Of a stretch of DNA of 64,000 bases, positions 1 through 10,304 are shown in pieces (position 1 is the first letter of the stretch; the number at the start of each line of letters is the position of its first letter). Below the pieces are notes generated by a model, which saw nothing but the letters and a program-made list of their open reading frames with translations, was not told where the DNA came from and did no database searches. Origin of the DNA: Candidatus Woesearchaeota archaeon (GTDB lineage Archaea > Nanobdellota > Nanobdellia > Woesearchaeales > JABMPP01); the NCBI GenBank assembly GCA_018303405.1, contig JAGVYD010000009.1, positions 1 through 64,000 of the forward strand. The letters run 5' to 3'. The position numbers were made by a program, and so were the translations under genes.

Positions 1-3000
1 AATGCCAATGTGATAAGGGCATATGCCTACGACGATGTCGGGAATTATGCTGTCTCCGACAGCATAATGGTTGTGCATGATAATGTGAAGCCTGGCATGG
101 CAGGAATATATCCAGTTGCTGCGACAAGCATTAATAATCCAAAGCCAACAATCAAGGCTTTTGCCTCGGACTATGGAACCGGACTGAATAGCTCAAGCGG
201 CTCATTCTCAATAAGGGGAGCAACATTCAGCTCTAATGAAGGTGTCAAGTTCGAGGGGGATGCGACTTATGGAAACCTGTCGTTCTATTATTCCATGGGA
301 TTGCTGGCTTCGCCTGATGGGAAAGCCGCAAGCTATGACTTAAGTGCATTGATGAAGGACAACGCGGGTAATTTGGGCAGCGTTGCATGGAAATTCTTCT
401 ATGATCCCAATGCACCAATCATGACATCTGTTTATCCGGCAGACCAGTCATTTATAATGGAGCCCAGCCCGATTGTGTCTGTTGCATTCAACAAGAAAAT
501 AGAGCAGATAGATGTAAGGATAGAGAACAATGACACTGTGACTTCATTGCCCATGATTGAAAATACAGGATCGCAGTCATTTAAATTCAAAAATGATGGC
601 TTAACCCTTGAGGGAGAAAGCACATTGATGGTAGGAGTGACCGACACGGCAGGCAATTTTGCGCCTTATGCAACAAGGTTCTATGTTGATATGGACTTGC
701 CTGTTGTGGAACTTGACAGGATCCTGCTCACAAATGCCACATCGATAACAGTCAATGGCAGGTATGCTGACAGATATGTTGACAAAATTGAGCTGGTGTC
801 GCCAGCGTCGCAATATAGAAAGATTACTTATGGCGTTGACGCTGATGACCAGGGAACTTTCAGCTTTGACAGCATTGCCTTGCCCAAAAACACGCTGAAT
901 GCCATTGCTGTCAGGATTACAGACAAAGCAGGACGAACATACCAGGACACATTCAATATTGAGCAGGATTCAACACCTCCTGGCCTGGCATTCACAATCC
1001 CAACCCTGTCCAGGATTGCTGAAATTCCAATTGCCGGGACAACCGACGGCATGATTATCAAGCTGTATGTTGATGGTGATTTCGTCAAGGAATTAAGAAT
1101 AATTGACAATGAATTTGCAGATACAGTCACTCTGCCAACTGATGGAATCCATAAAGTGGCCATTGCTGCGTTTGACGCTGCTGGCAACAAGGCTTATGCA
1201 GAAAAAACAGCAAGGCTTGATACACACGTGCCGATTGTTGATGCTGTTGAACCTGCTGCAGGTGAAGTCCGAAAAGATGCCAGTGCCATACGCGCTTACT
1301 TGTCAGATGAGACAGGGGGAAGCGGCCTGGATTTCACCAAAAGCAAAATAATCCTGACAAAAGACGCAGTGGAAATAGAAGGGACACTCAGCAACGACGG
1401 AAATTCGAGGGTGTCTTTTGCACCATCAGCGCTGCTTGCTGACGGCAGTTATATTATCAGTGTTGTTGCTTATGACAAAGCTGGAAATGCCGGAACAGAG
1501 TTTGCCTCAGCTTTCAGCATTGACTCAACCGGGCCAAACATAATTATAGACATGCCAGCGGAAGCACTGACCTACACAAATGCCAGCAACATCAGGATTG
1601 CAGGAAGGGTGGATGCCTCCATAGGCAAGACAATCCTTGAAAGTGCTGTGCTACACAATGGTGCTGCGACACCAATCACTTCGCCATTTGATTATTCCCT
1701 GGCTTTGGCTGCGGGACAGAATAATGTAGTTATCTATGCAAAAGACAGCACAAATATTGAAGCAAGCGTGCTGAGACAGGCAATACAGGACATGGCATTG
1801 CCAACAATCAGCATACTGAACAGGGAATCAGTTGTGAATGTTGATACAATTGAAATTTATGGAGCCTACAGGGATAATTATCCACTGCTGCCCAATGCTG
1901 TGATTGTGAAAAACCTCATGACTGGCCAGTCTGTTGAGGCAGATTTATCGTCCAATAGCGCCTATCGCACATCTGTCAGCCTTGTTGAAGGCCCGAACAG
2001 GATTAGGGCGACAGTGACTGACAGGTCAGGCAATGTGAATTCTGCAGAAATGGTTATTGTCAAGGATACATCCGCTCCGGTGATAATTGTAACATCACCG
2101 GCCCCATTGCCATATGTTACAGGCTCAAGCATGGTCAATGTGACCGGAAGCGCGAAATCCAACAATACTGCCGGGACAATTGTCAAGCTGTTTGTAAATG
2201 GAGGGCAGAAAGCGAGCAAGACCCTGACAGAGGATGGCTTGTTCAGCTTCATGAACATTGCAGTAATCGATGGCGCCAATGAAATGCTCATAACAGCAAC
2301 CAAACAGGGCCAGACCGGAATGTTTGCCTTCAATGTGACAAGCGACCGAACAGGGCCAGTTATCCAGATTGTACAGCCATCTGTTTACCCTGAAGGAAGC
2401 TATGACGCGTACACAAGCCTGGACAGGAACATACCAATCCAGCTGAAGACTGATGAAAATGCAAATTGCGCAATTAAGCTGAGAGTGACCGGGGCATCGA
2501 GCATTGCAGAATTTGCGCCGGGAGGAACTGAGCACAAGTTTGAATACCCATATGTATTGCCAGCTGGAATCAGCACCTTTGACATGACTTGCGCCGATAC
2601 CTTCAACAATGTGAATACCAAGCTGATGAGGCTGCATGTTGACATTTCTGACCCCAAGATAAACAGCGTGGCAGTGGCTCCAAATCCTGTTATGCAGTTC
2701 ACAGAGCCATTGACAACAATGACTGCAATTGCTCATGAGGCAGTCAGGTGCAGATATGTTTCCAATCTGACATCAGGCATACAGCCAATTGACAATCCTG
2801 TGAGAAAGGAATATGCGTACAGCGTCGGAAAGCAGTTTGACACGCTTGGCTATACCTCGGTAAATGTCAGGAGCATGATTGCCGAAGATGACTTCGGCTC
2901 AACCCTGAATGGAACCTTTGGATTCTATGTTGTCTGCAAGGACATTTCAGGCAGGATAACTTCCAATGTAATGAAATCGGACATTGAAATTAACTTTGAC

Positions 3001-6000
3001 TGGCCGCTGCTAATAATGTCGCAGGGGCCGGCTGGCTTGATTAACAAGAAAAATGCAACGCTATATGCTTCCACGAACATCAATGCAAGCTGCGACGGGA
3101 TAAAGAGCCTGTTTGAAAGGGTTTCCATGCAAAGCAGGTATGTTGGAGGCCCATTGAAACTGGAGGCATTCAACCATACTGCATTCCTCAGCAACCTGGA
3201 CGACGGCGATTATGAATACACAATCACGTGCACTGATGCTTCAAATTCAGCAAAGACTGCCAGCTCACAGGCGAGGTTTACTGTTGACACGCAGACTCCC
3301 GCACCAATATTTGCAAATCCGACTCCTGATATGCCAACTGACCAGAATGCAGTTGAAGTGAAAGGCATAGTGGAAGTGAACTCAAGCGTCAGGATATTTG
3401 TGAATGGCATTGCTGTTGGATGGGCAGATGTGAATGGCACAGAATTCACGCTTTTGGTTGGGCTGCCGTGGGACGGCTGGAACACAATCATGGCCGAAGT
3501 GACAGACCGGGCAGGAAACAGGAATTCTGCAAGCACCACTGTTGTTTATACCACAAGGGCGCCGGTCATCTGGCCCGGGTACCCAGATGAGGAAAGTGTG
3601 AACGGCCTCACTGTCCGTGAGATTATGGCGTGGGCATACACGGATTGGGGAATTGATTTGAACCACGACCTGTCAAGCATTAAATTGCACAATAGCCATG
3701 GAATCATTGCAGATGCTGGCACGGTTTTGATAGGCGACGATGGCACAATAGGGCTGGTGTTGTCCTCGGCTTACGATCCATTGCCAGAAGAGAATTACAC
3801 TGTTGAAATAACTGCAACTGATGTTTTAGGCAGGACAACAACTTATAGCTATCCGTTCAGTGTTGACCTGAGCGGCCCGATTATCCAGCTGACAAGCCCG
3901 AAAACAGGCGCGAGCGTTACAATTAATACGCCGAATGTAAATGTTGCAGGAACAATTACCGGCTCATCAAGGATTTACTCAGCGAATCTCACCCTGAACG
4001 GTGGCACAGCAATTGACATTCTGAATTATTCAAATACCGGCACAATGTCATTCAAAGTGCCCAGCACATTACGGGAAGGAGTTAACACATTCACGATAAT
4101 GGCAAGCAGTGAGCTGGGAAGGCTCCCGCGAATTGGCACTTACACAGTCATGCTCGACACTGTCGGGCCAATAGGCACTGTTGAAGTTGATGACATGCAG
4201 GCTCTGGAGCCGGGAACTGACAAGCCGATGACAACAAGCAATCCGAGGCCAGCCATAAAGGTTTCATTTGGGGAATTAGCGAATTACAGCAATGCCAGCT
4301 TTGCCCCTTATCCGCCCGGAGCGCCAATTGGACTGTCATTGGTTGAGAATTCAGGGAACACATTCTTTGTGTTCAGGCCAAACAATGACCTCAATGAAGG
4401 GCAGTATAGATTTAACATGTGGGCAAGGGATGAGATTGGAAATCCAGGAAAAACTGAAAGCATAATGGCAGTCAACTTCAGCTTCAATGTTGAGCTGCAG
4501 GAGCCGCCAAATGGCAGGAGCCAGACAAGCATATTCAACATAACATTCAGGACCTCGCAGAATGCTTCATGCAGGTATGGCTTCATAACCAGCAGGCCCT
4601 TTGCATCCCAGGAAATGTTTGACTATACTAATTTCAACCAGCATAAGCTGTACAATTTCAGCCTCGGCACTTCAGGATTCAACGGGGATAATTTCTTTGT
4701 AATCTGCAATACAACAAGCGGGATAAGAGGCAGCAATGGGGAATACAGGTTTGCGTTCACGCAGGACAGCGTGCCCCCTACAATTACTGAATTGTATGCT
4801 ACGCCAAACCCTGTAAGCGAATGCACTGCAACCGGCTGGAGCGGCTGCACGCTGATGACCGAAGTGACTGCAATTACAGATGAGCCAACAAAATGCAGGT
4901 ATGATGAGGACCTGCAGGATTTCAGCCAGATGAGGCATAACTTCGGCAGCTTCAACAAATATTCATTGACAAACAAGGTCAACATTACCTTCCCGGATGA
5001 AGGGGACTATGACTATTTTGTTTCATGCCAAGACCAGACATGGCCGGCTTTGGACAGCATGACAAAACCGCTGGCAGTTGCAGTGGACACATCAATACCA
5101 TTTACAATAATTGAAACCGGGCCAGAAGGATTTTTCTCAACAGGCTCTGTTACATTGACTGCCAGAACCAACAAAGCCGCTGATTGCGCATTCTACACCC
5201 ATGCAGGCGGCCTGGTCTCGCCAAAGAGCTTTGGCAGGACAAGCCACTCAGTTGTGTACGCAAATTCGCAAAGCGGAACCATGTCCTTCCAGGTAAATTG
5301 CTCGACACTGTCTGAGCTTGCGCACGCTGAAATTTCCTTTGTGAGCGACAAGACACCGCCTGTTTTCAAGTATGTGAATGACAGCGCAGCTGCCGGTGAC
5401 CCTGGCAAAACAAATCTTGACGATGAGCTGAGGGTCAAATTCCTCGCGGAGGACGAGGAATCGGGAATTGATTATTACCAGTATACAATTGAAAACAGAT
5501 CAAACAGCATGATTATTGCATGGATTAAGACAACAGATGATGACACCTGGATTGAGGTTGACAACCTTGAGCTAACCAATGGGACTTACAAGTTCAGGGT
5601 CAATGCGACAAATAAGGCCGGCCTGAGCACTGTTGCATTGAGCGACGGCATTGTTGTTGACACCTCATACCAGCCATACATTGCACCTACCTGCACCGAC
5701 GGCATAATGAACCAGGGAGAAAAAGGAATAGACTGTGCAGGGCCATGCTCCCGAAAGTGCCCATTGGACAGCGAATGCAACAGCAATGGTGACTGTGCTT
5801 CAGGCTACTGCGATATCAGCGAAGGCAAATGTGCAAAATCACTCTGCGAAAATGGAGTATTGGACACCAACAACGGCGAAACAGCAATTGACTGCGGCGG
5901 CTCATGCCAGAAGAAATGCAGCCTCGGCCAGGCATGCAGCATCAGCAGCGACTGCAGCAACAATTATTGCAACCCCAAGCTGAGAATTTGCGCTGTGGAA

Positions 6001-7200
6001 AGCTGCACCGATGGCATCAAGAATGGCGATGAGTCTGGAATTGACTGCGGAGGAAGCTGCGATAAATGCGAGGAAGGAGAATCGTGCAGGAGTGATGATG
6101 ACTGTGAATCAGACTATTGCGGAGAAACAAGGACTTGCGGGCCTGAGCCTGATGAGCCAGGCAGTGAAGTGCCTCCCGAGGATGTGGACACAGATGGTGA
6201 CGGGATACCTGACCTGATAGAAATACAAATGGGCTCAAACCCGAACCTGGATGACGCTGATGAGATAAATCAGGAAACAGGCAGAACATACAAGGAAGAC
6301 TATGATCTGCTCCTGGAACAGGAAAGGCAGGAGAACCAGGGAGGAGCAGGAACTGAAGTCCCGCCGCCAGAGCCGGTTAAGGGATGGAGCATCATGACAT
6401 ACCTGCTGTTGCTGCTGCTGGTCATACTCCTGGGCGGAGGAGGCTATTATGTTTATACAACTTACTTCCAGGAAAAGAAGGCGCCAATAAGGCCGGGAAT
6501 GCTGCAGGGGCAAAGGCCTGGCATGCTGCCTGGAGCAGGAAGGCAGGGCATGGGGCCTGGAATCCTGAAACCTGGCATGGCACGGCCGGGAATGCTGCCG
6601 GGGCAAAGGCCATTGACACCGCAGATGAAAGCCCTGATGCAAAGAAGAGCCCAGGAGCGCCTGCAAAAAAGAAAAGGAGTTTTCCAGGCATTCGCTGAAG
6701 GGCAGGCAACAAAGACGCAGGCGCGGCCAGGGGAAATCCGGCCAGTCGATGCGGGCAAGCAGGGAGTGGAAGCTGGGCCAACAGAAAAAGGCAAGGCCAA
6801 AGAAGGAGAGGCGCCAAAATGGGACCAGGGAATTGACCAGCAGCAGGAATGGCTTGACCTAAGGGAACTTACGCCTGGAAAGATTGTTGCGAAGATTACA
6901 GAGAAAGGCAAGGACATATTTGACCAGCTCGCAGACTTTGCAGGGTTGTCCACAGCGGAACCAAAAAAAGGCGAAACCAGAATAGGAAAGGAAACAAAGC
7001 TGCCTCAAGAGGCGCAGGAGAAGCCAAAAACACAGGCAGCTCCGGAAAAAAGTGAAGGCAAAAAGCCTGTAAGTGAAGCACCAGAAAAGCCCGAAGCCGA
7101 AGAACAGGCAGAGAAAAATAAGAAGGGCAAGAAAGAAAGAACAGATGAGGATATTTTTGAGGAACTGAGAAAAACTGCTGAGGGCAAGGATCAAAAGTGA
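1..7200 (+). CDS. Giant Ig-repeat membrane-anchored surface protein, N-terminus outside window
   Basis: The frame is open from base 1, so the N-terminus and signal peptide lie upstream; about 2,399 residues are visible. Up to about nt 5670 it is a chain of Ig-like beta-sandwich repeats, many starting with short D-x-T-x-P type motifs (DSTPPG, DTSAP, DKTPP), as in archaeal and bacterial adhesins. Three cysteine-rich repeats follow (about 5690-6140) with the pattern C-x-DG-x2-N-x2-E-x-G-x-DC-x-G-x-C, then a thrombospondin-3-like calcium motif (DTDGDGIPD, near 6187). A single membrane helix sits at about 6385-6465. The last 240 or so residues should be cytoplasmic: a run of RPGM/GMLPGQ repeats, then a highly charged K/E-rich tail. 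The topology is of a type I membrane protein with a long extracellular stalk. It lies about 100 bp upstream of the pilin-like cluster on the same strand. Role in adhesion or cell contact is inferred. Confidence 0.85.
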   Translation, partial: NANVIRAYAYDDVGNYAVSDSIMVVHDNVKPGMAGIYPVAATSINNPKPTIKAFASDYGTGLNSSSGSFSIRGATFSSNEGVKFEGDATYGNLSFYYSMGLLASPDGKAASYDLSALMKDNAGNLGSVAWKFFYDPNAPIMTSVYPADQSFIMEPSPIVSVAFNKKIEQIDVRIENNDTVTSLPMIENTGSQSFKFKNDGLTLEGESTLMVGVTDTAGNFAPYATRFYVDMDLPVVELDRILLTNATSITVNGRYADRYVDKIELVSPASQYRKITYGVDADDQGTFSFDSIALPKNTLNAIAVRITDKAGRTYQDTFNIEQDSTPPGLAFTIPTLSRIAEIPIAGTTDGMIIKLYVDGDFVKELRIIDNEFADTVTLPTDGIHKVAIAAFDAAGNKAYAEKTARLDTHVPIVDAVEPAAGEVRKDASAIRAYLSDETGGSGLDFTKSKIILTKDAVEIEGTLSNDGNSRVSFAPSALLADGSYIISVVAYDKAGNAGTEFASAFSIDSTGPNIIIDMPAEALTYTNASNIRIAGRVDASIGKTILESAVLHNGAATPITSPFDYSLALAAGQNNVVIYAKDSTNIEASVLRQAIQDMALPTISILNRESVVNVDTIEIYGAYRDNYPLLPNAVIVKNLMTGQSVEADLSSNSAYRTSVSLVEGPNRIRATVTDRSGNVNSAEMVIVKDTSAPVIIVTSPAPLPYVTGSSMVNVTGSAKSNNTAGTIVKLFVNGGQKASKTLTEDGLFSFMNIAVIDGANEMLITATKQGQTGMFAFNVTSDRTGPVIQIVQPSVYPEGSYDAYTSLDRNIPIQLKTDENANCAIKLRVTGASSIAEFAPGGTEHKFEYPYVLPAGISTFDMTCADTFNNVNTKLMRLHVDISDPKINSVAVAPNPVMQFTEPLTTMTAIAHEAVRCRYVSNLTSGIQPIDNPVRKEYAYSVGKQFDTLGYTSVNVRSMIAEDDFGSTLNGTFGFYVVCKDISGRITSNVMKSDIEINFDWPLLIMSQGPAGLINKKNATLYASTNINASCDGIKSLFERVSMQSRYVGGPLKLEAFNHTAFLSNLDDGDYEYTITCTDASNSAKTASSQARFTVDTQTPAPIFANPTPDMPTDQNAVEVKGIVEVNSSVRIFVNGIAVGWADVNGTEFTLLVGLPWDGWNTIMAEVTDRAGNRNSASTTVVYTTRAPVIWPGYPDEESVNGLTVREIMAWAYTDWGIDLNHDLSSIKLHNSHGIIADAGTVLIGDDGTIGLVLSSAYDPLPEENYTVEITATDVLGRTTTYSYPFSVDLSGPIIQLTSPKTGASVTINTPNVNVAGTITGSSRIYSANLTLNGGTAIDILNYSNTGTMSFKVPSTLREGVNTFTIMASSELGRLPRIGTYTVMLDTVGPIGTVEVDDMQALEPGTDKPMTTSNPRPAIKVSFGELANYSNASFAPYPPGAPIGLSLVENSGNTFFVFRPNNDLNEGQYRFNMWARDEIGNPGKTESIMAVNFSFNVELQEPPNGRSQTSIFNITFRTSQNASCRYGFITSRPFASQEMFDYTNFNQHKLYNFSLGTSGFNGDNFFVICNTTSGIRGSNGEYRFAFTQDSVPPTITELYATPNPVSECTATGWSGCTLMTEVTAITDEPTKCRYDEDLQDFSQMRHNFGSFNKYSLTNKVNITFPDEGDYDYFVSCQDQTWPALDSMTKPLAVAVDTSIPFTIIETGPEGFFSTGSVTLTARTNKAADCAFYTHAGGLVSPKSFGRTSHSVVYANSQSGTMSFQVNCSTLSELAHAEISFVSDKTPPVFKYVNDSAAAGDPGKTNLDDELRVKFLAEDEESGIDYYQYTIENRSNSMIIAWIKTTDDDTWIEVDNLELTNGTYKFRVNATNKAGLSTVALSDGIVVDTSYQPYIAPTCTDGIMNQGEKGIDCAGPCSRKCPLDSECNSNGDCASGYCDISEGKCAKSLCENGVLDTNNGETAIDCGGSCQKKCSLGQACSISSDCSNNYCNPKLRICAVESCTDGIKNGDESGIDCGGSCDKCEEGESCRSDDDCESDYCGETRTCGPEPDEPGSEVPPEDVDTDGDGIPDLIEIQMGSNPNLDDADEINQETGRTYKEDYDLLLEQERQENQGGAGTEVPPPEPVKGWSIMTYLLLLLLVILLGGGGYYVYTTYFQEKKAPIRPGMLQGQRPGMLPGAGRQGMGPGILKPGMARPGMLPGQRPLTPQMKALMQRRAQERLQKRKGVFQAFAEGQATKTQARPGEIRPVDAGKQGVEAGPTEKGKAKEGEAPKWDQGIDQQQEWLDLRELTPGKIVAKITEKGKDIFDQLADFAGLSTAEPKKGETRIGKETKLPQEAQEKPKTQAAPEKSEGKKPVSEAPEKPEAEEQAEKNKKGKKERTDEDIFEELRKTAEGKDQK

Positions 7201-7297
7201 TGGGCTGATACAATTATTGAGATTGTGCTTATTGAAAGTATATTTGCTGAAATTATGCATTAACTTGGAAATCATAATGGCATGGCAGGGCTGAAAA

Positions 7298-7843
7298 ATG
7301 GGAAACAAAAAGATGGCAGGAAGTGCAGCGACAAAAGCGCAAATGCTGAACAGCCAGATATTTATCTACATCCTGGCAATGATTGTAACGTCGCTTATTC
7401 TCCTTTATGGCTATGATGCTATAGGCAAGATGAGGGAGCAGACAAAGACTGTTTCAACGCTCCAATTCAAGACTGACATTACGAATGCAGTTGAGTCATT
7501 GGGGTATGAATTCGGGACTGTTGAGATAAAGTCGCTATCAATGCCCGGTGAAATTATTGAAATTTGCTTTACCAGCCTTCCGAGCGACACTGTGAATCCG
7601 CCGCCGCCAGCAGGAGACCCTGCCTGGAATGGGTATCAGACAATTGAGGACAGTGTGTACAGCAGTGTTGAAAACAACATGTTTCTTTTGGGCAGCGGAA
7701 TTTTTGACCCCCATTATATTGGGCCAATAAGTGTGGACAATGGCGCCCACCAGGGATTCAAGTGCTGGAGAAGCGTGGGCGGCAAGGTTAGGCTAAGGCT
7801 GGAAGCAAAAGGCAGGTTTGTCCTTATTTCAGATGCTCCCTAA
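7298..7843 (+). CDS. Class III signal-peptide (pilin-like) membrane protein 1
   Basis: 181 residues. A short basic N-terminus (KK, then TKAQ at residues 12-15) runs into one hydrophobic helix at about 19-41, the arrangement of archaeal class III signal peptides processed by a FlaK/PibD-type peptidase, with cleavage plausible before Q15. The remaining 140 residues should lie outside the membrane and are not recognised; a short proline run occurs at about residues 101-103. It opens a run of 18 proteins with the same N-terminal design. ATG 7298 is used; ATG 7313 in frame is an alternative. A TATA-like stretch (AAAGTATATTT) lies about 60 nt upstream. Confidence 0.8.
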   Translation: MGNKKMAGSAATKAQMLNSQIFIYILAMIVTSLILLYGYDAIGKMREQTKTVSTLQFKTDITNAVESLGYEFGTVEIKSLSMPGEIIEICFTSLPSDTVNPPPPAGDPAWNGYQTIEDSVYSSVENNMFLLGSGIFDPHYIGPISVDNGAHQGFKCWRSVGGKVRLRLEAKGRFVLISDAP

Positions 7844-7883
7844 GGCAATCAAAGGATACCTGATTAATCCTTAATCTCGGACA

Positions 7884-8993
7884 ATGGAATCAAAAAAAGG
7901 GGTTATAGAGGTACAGTTCAACTGGATATTCATTCTTGTAGCAGGAGCACTCATTTTAACCCTATTTGTTGGGCTTGTGCAAAAACAGGGAACAATTTCC
8001 AACCAAAAAAGGGATGTGGATATCAGGGGAAAGCTGAATACCATCCTGGTGAGCGCCAAGCAAAGCGTTGGAACGCAGTTTGTTATTTCTATCCCAAAGA
8101 CTGAAATAACATTTGGATGCAACGGCTATTCTGTTGGAGGCACAAATCCCTTCCAGCTCGGTGAAAGCTTCTCACCGAGCATGATTAAGTCCAGCGACAA
8201 TACCCTCGTATTGCAGTCTTTGGACTGGAGTGTTCCATACAGGATCTCCAATTTCCAGTATATCCTGACGCCCGATGTAAGGTATGTTATTACCCCGGAC
8301 TCAGCATATGTTAATGATGTGAGGAGGCTATTGCCCGATAACATAAGTGTCACATATTTCAGCGGCACTAATATTGCAGACTTGGGCGGCATGGATGACC
8401 TGAATAATTACAAAGTGAGGCTTATTTCGGTTGAAGAAGGCGGATCTGGAGGACAAAGGCCGTCTGCCTATGGGGGATTCGTTCCAGGATGGATTGTGGA
8501 TATGAAGAAGGAAGATGTAACAGCGTTGCATGTGGTTGTGATGGAATCCCCGAGCGGAAATCCATTAAATGGGTGGGGCATTCTGGAATTCTACTCCTGG
8601 GACGGCTCAGGCTTTGTGCTTGACAAGGAATACAGATATGTAAAAAAAGAGACCATGCTCGGCGCCATTGTGACTGACAACCATGAAACCTTTGGGTGCG
8701 TTTTTGAGAGGGTAAAGTCAAAATTCAACATGGCTTCGGACATTTACAGAAAAAAATCAGAATCGCTTGATGGATTATACCAGTTTGGCGTTGCTGCGCC
8801 TTATGAAGGGCATTGCGCAATTCCGAGCCATTATACACTCGCAGTGTCAAAAATTGATGGCATGAAAACTGAAATGAACAAGATGCCCCAGCCTGACCTT
8901 GAACAACTTTACAACAAAGCCTACAAGGAAGCCGGCAACCTGGCCACCATGAACAGGGAATTGCTGCAAAAAAGCTGCCCGCTGATTTATTGA
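7884..8993 (+). CDS. Class III signal-peptide (pilin-like) membrane protein 2
   Basis: 369 residues. The start MESKKGVIEV gives a KKG processing motif at residues 4-6, with a membrane helix at about 14-31. The long ectodomain is mixed alpha/beta, has four scattered cysteines and a helical C-terminal segment, and is not recognised. It lies 40 bp after the preceding gene and 7 bp before the next apparent start, consistent with one operon. A minor pilin-like or assembly component is possible, but the family is not identifiable by eye. Confidence 0.8.
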   Translation: MESKKGVIEVQFNWIFILVAGALILTLFVGLVQKQGTISNQKRDVDIRGKLNTILVSAKQSVGTQFVISIPKTEITFGCNGYSVGGTNPFQLGESFSPSMIKSSDNTLVLQSLDWSVPYRISNFQYILTPDVRYVITPDSAYVNDVRRLLPDNISVTYFSGTNIADLGGMDDLNNYKVRLISVEEGGSGGQRPSAYGGFVPGWIVDMKKEDVTALHVVVMESPSGNPLNGWGILEFYSWDGSGFVLDKEYRYVKKETMLGAIVTDNHETFGCVFERVKSKFNMASDIYRKKSESLDGLYQFGVAAPYEGHCAIPSHYTLAVSKIDGMKTEMNKMPQPDLEQLYNKAYKEAGNLATMNRELLQKSCPLIY

Positions 8994-9015
8994 TGGGAAA
9001 ATGAATGGGGAAGCA

Positions 9016-9540
9016 ATGGGAAAAAAAGCGCAAATAAGGATGAGTGAAAGCATAGCAATCATGATTGTGTTCTTTGTGCTTTTGGTATTCGGGATTGTAT
9101 TCTATTCGCAAATAGAAAGAAGAAACATCGGTGTTGCCATTTCCAGCAGCCAGGACCTGAAGGCAGTTGAAGTTGCCCAGGTGTTTTCATTCCTGCCTGA
9201 AGTGCAGTGCACAAAAGAGAATATTGTGATAAACAACTGCTTTGACCTTATGAAGCTTGAAAGCCTGAGGCATTGGGTTGACCCCGACAATGCAGGAACC
9301 AATCCTGTCGAGCAATACTATTACCCCATGTTTCTCATGAGCAAGCTAACAGTCAGGCAGATATACCCTGATGCAGGGGAGATGGTGATATATGACCTGG
9401 AGCCGCCTGGAGGGGAGTGGACAAAAAGCGCCGCCACGCAGATTCCTGTTTCGCTTTACAATGCAACCGGTGACCCTGTTGCCGGGAGGCCGCCATTTTA
9501 TGCATTCGGCTACCTAGAAGTGGAGGTTTTCAGCAAATGA
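9016..9540 (+). CDS. Class III signal-peptide (pilin-like) membrane protein 3
   Basis: 174 residues from ATG 9016. A longer form from ATG 9001 would add MNGEA. The later start is preferred because GGGGAAG precedes it closely and the protein then begins MGKKAQ, matching the KKAQ motif of its neighbour at 9581. A membrane helix spans about residues 13-34. The ectodomain has two cysteines near residue 60 (QC-x9-NC) and is otherwise unrecognised. Same strand and tight spacing in the pilin-like cluster. Confidence 0.8.
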   Translation: MGKKAQIRMSESIAIMIVFFVLLVFGIVFYSQIERRNIGVAISSSQDLKAVEVAQVFSFLPEVQCTKENIVINNCFDLMKLESLRHWVDPDNAGTNPVEQYYYPMFLMSKLTVRQIYPDAGEMVIYDLEPPGGEWTKSAATQIPVSLYNATGDPVAGRPPFYAFGYLEVEVFSK

Positions 9541-9580
9541 TGAGAACAGCCAATGGTGAGAATAATGCTAACTGAGGAAA

Positions 9581-10105
9581 ATGCAAATGGCACTAAAAAA
9601 TAAAAAGGCCCAAATGGAGATATTGGGGATTGCGGTGATAGTTGTTTTCCTGGCCCTCGGCATATTCTTCATTGTCAAGTTCAACATCCTAAACGAGCCG
9701 GAATCAGCCAAGAAGGTTTATACGCAAAGTGAATTGGCCTCAAATACAATAAGCGCAATGCTCGAGACAACTGCTGCAGACTGTTCAAACCTGAAACTGC
9801 TGGATATTATCATAGACTGCGCAGATTTCTATTCAAGCGACGGTGACATTGTGTGCAATACGGCAGGAGGGGTAGAAAACAGGTCATGCAGCTATGCTAG
9901 GCATACCATGGATTATATGCTTTCATCAACGCTTGAGTATTGGGAAAAGAATTATGTTTTCAATGTGACTACCCTGAGCGGGAGCAGTGTTTTCCCGGTC
10001 TATGGCCGCGCATATGGAAAATGCGCAGGGGAAAAAAGGCATGGACAGTTTTTCTTCCAGACAGGCACAGGAACTATGCTGGTGCAGCTGGATGTGTGCA
10101 GCTGA
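9581..10105 (+). CDS. Class III signal-peptide (pilin-like) membrane protein 4
   Basis: 174 residues. N-terminal NKKAQ (residues 7-11) is followed by a hydrophobic helix at about 13-33. The ectodomain carries six cysteines in several pairs and a short conserved-looking basic stretch before the C-terminus. GAGG sits 4 nt before ATG 9581; ATG 9587 is an in-frame alternative. The gene ends 17 bp before one flank of the MITE-like palindromic element, so an insertion may separate this gene from the next one. Function unknown. Confidence 0.78.
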   Translation: MQMALKNKKAQMEILGIAVIVVFLALGIFFIVKFNILNEPESAKKVYTQSELASNTISAMLETTAADCSNLKLLDIIIDCADFYSSDGDIVCNTAGGVENRSCSYARHTMDYMLSSTLEYWEKNYVFNVTTLSGSSVFPVYGRAYGKCAGEKRHGQFFFQTGTGTMLVQLDVCS

Positions 10106-10122
10106 TGGGATTGTTCAGATAT

Positions 10123-10302
10123 GAAGCCAATGGCTCAGTTGAAAATATAGCCAGCATCAATATGCGATGGTTATTAAGCAGATTGGCCAAGTTGACAGGG
10201 GGATGTCCCTTACGGGGATGTCAACTCCTGCACTAAAGCAATTTACACCAGAGCCGATGCTGGCCGAAGCGAAGCTGAGATTTTCAACTGAGCAGAAGCC
10301 AA
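10123..10302. mobile_element. MITE-like palindromic element with 8-bp flanking direct repeats
   Basis: The octamer GAAGCCAA occurs at 10123-10130 and again at 10295-10302. Between them lies a 164-bp palindromic segment. Its ends are inverted: GCTCAGTTGAAAAT (10133-10146) against ATTTTCAACTGAGC (10280-10293), a 14-bp perfect match, with outermost bases TG and CA. Inside are a second inverted pair, GCCAGCATC (10150-10158) with GATGCTGGC (10256-10264), and a hairpin GTTGACA/TGTCAAC (10191-10225). No ORF is supported within it. Terminal inverted repeats plus a short duplication are typical of miniature inverted-repeat transposable elements. A long structured RNA is the alternative reading. No second copy was noticed in this window. 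Confidence 0.55.
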
Positions 10303-10304
10303 CG

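Noticed and set aside
2125-2736. 203-codon minus-strand ORF in the first giant gene
   Set aside because: Shadow frame opposite Ig-like repeats, with no start signals.
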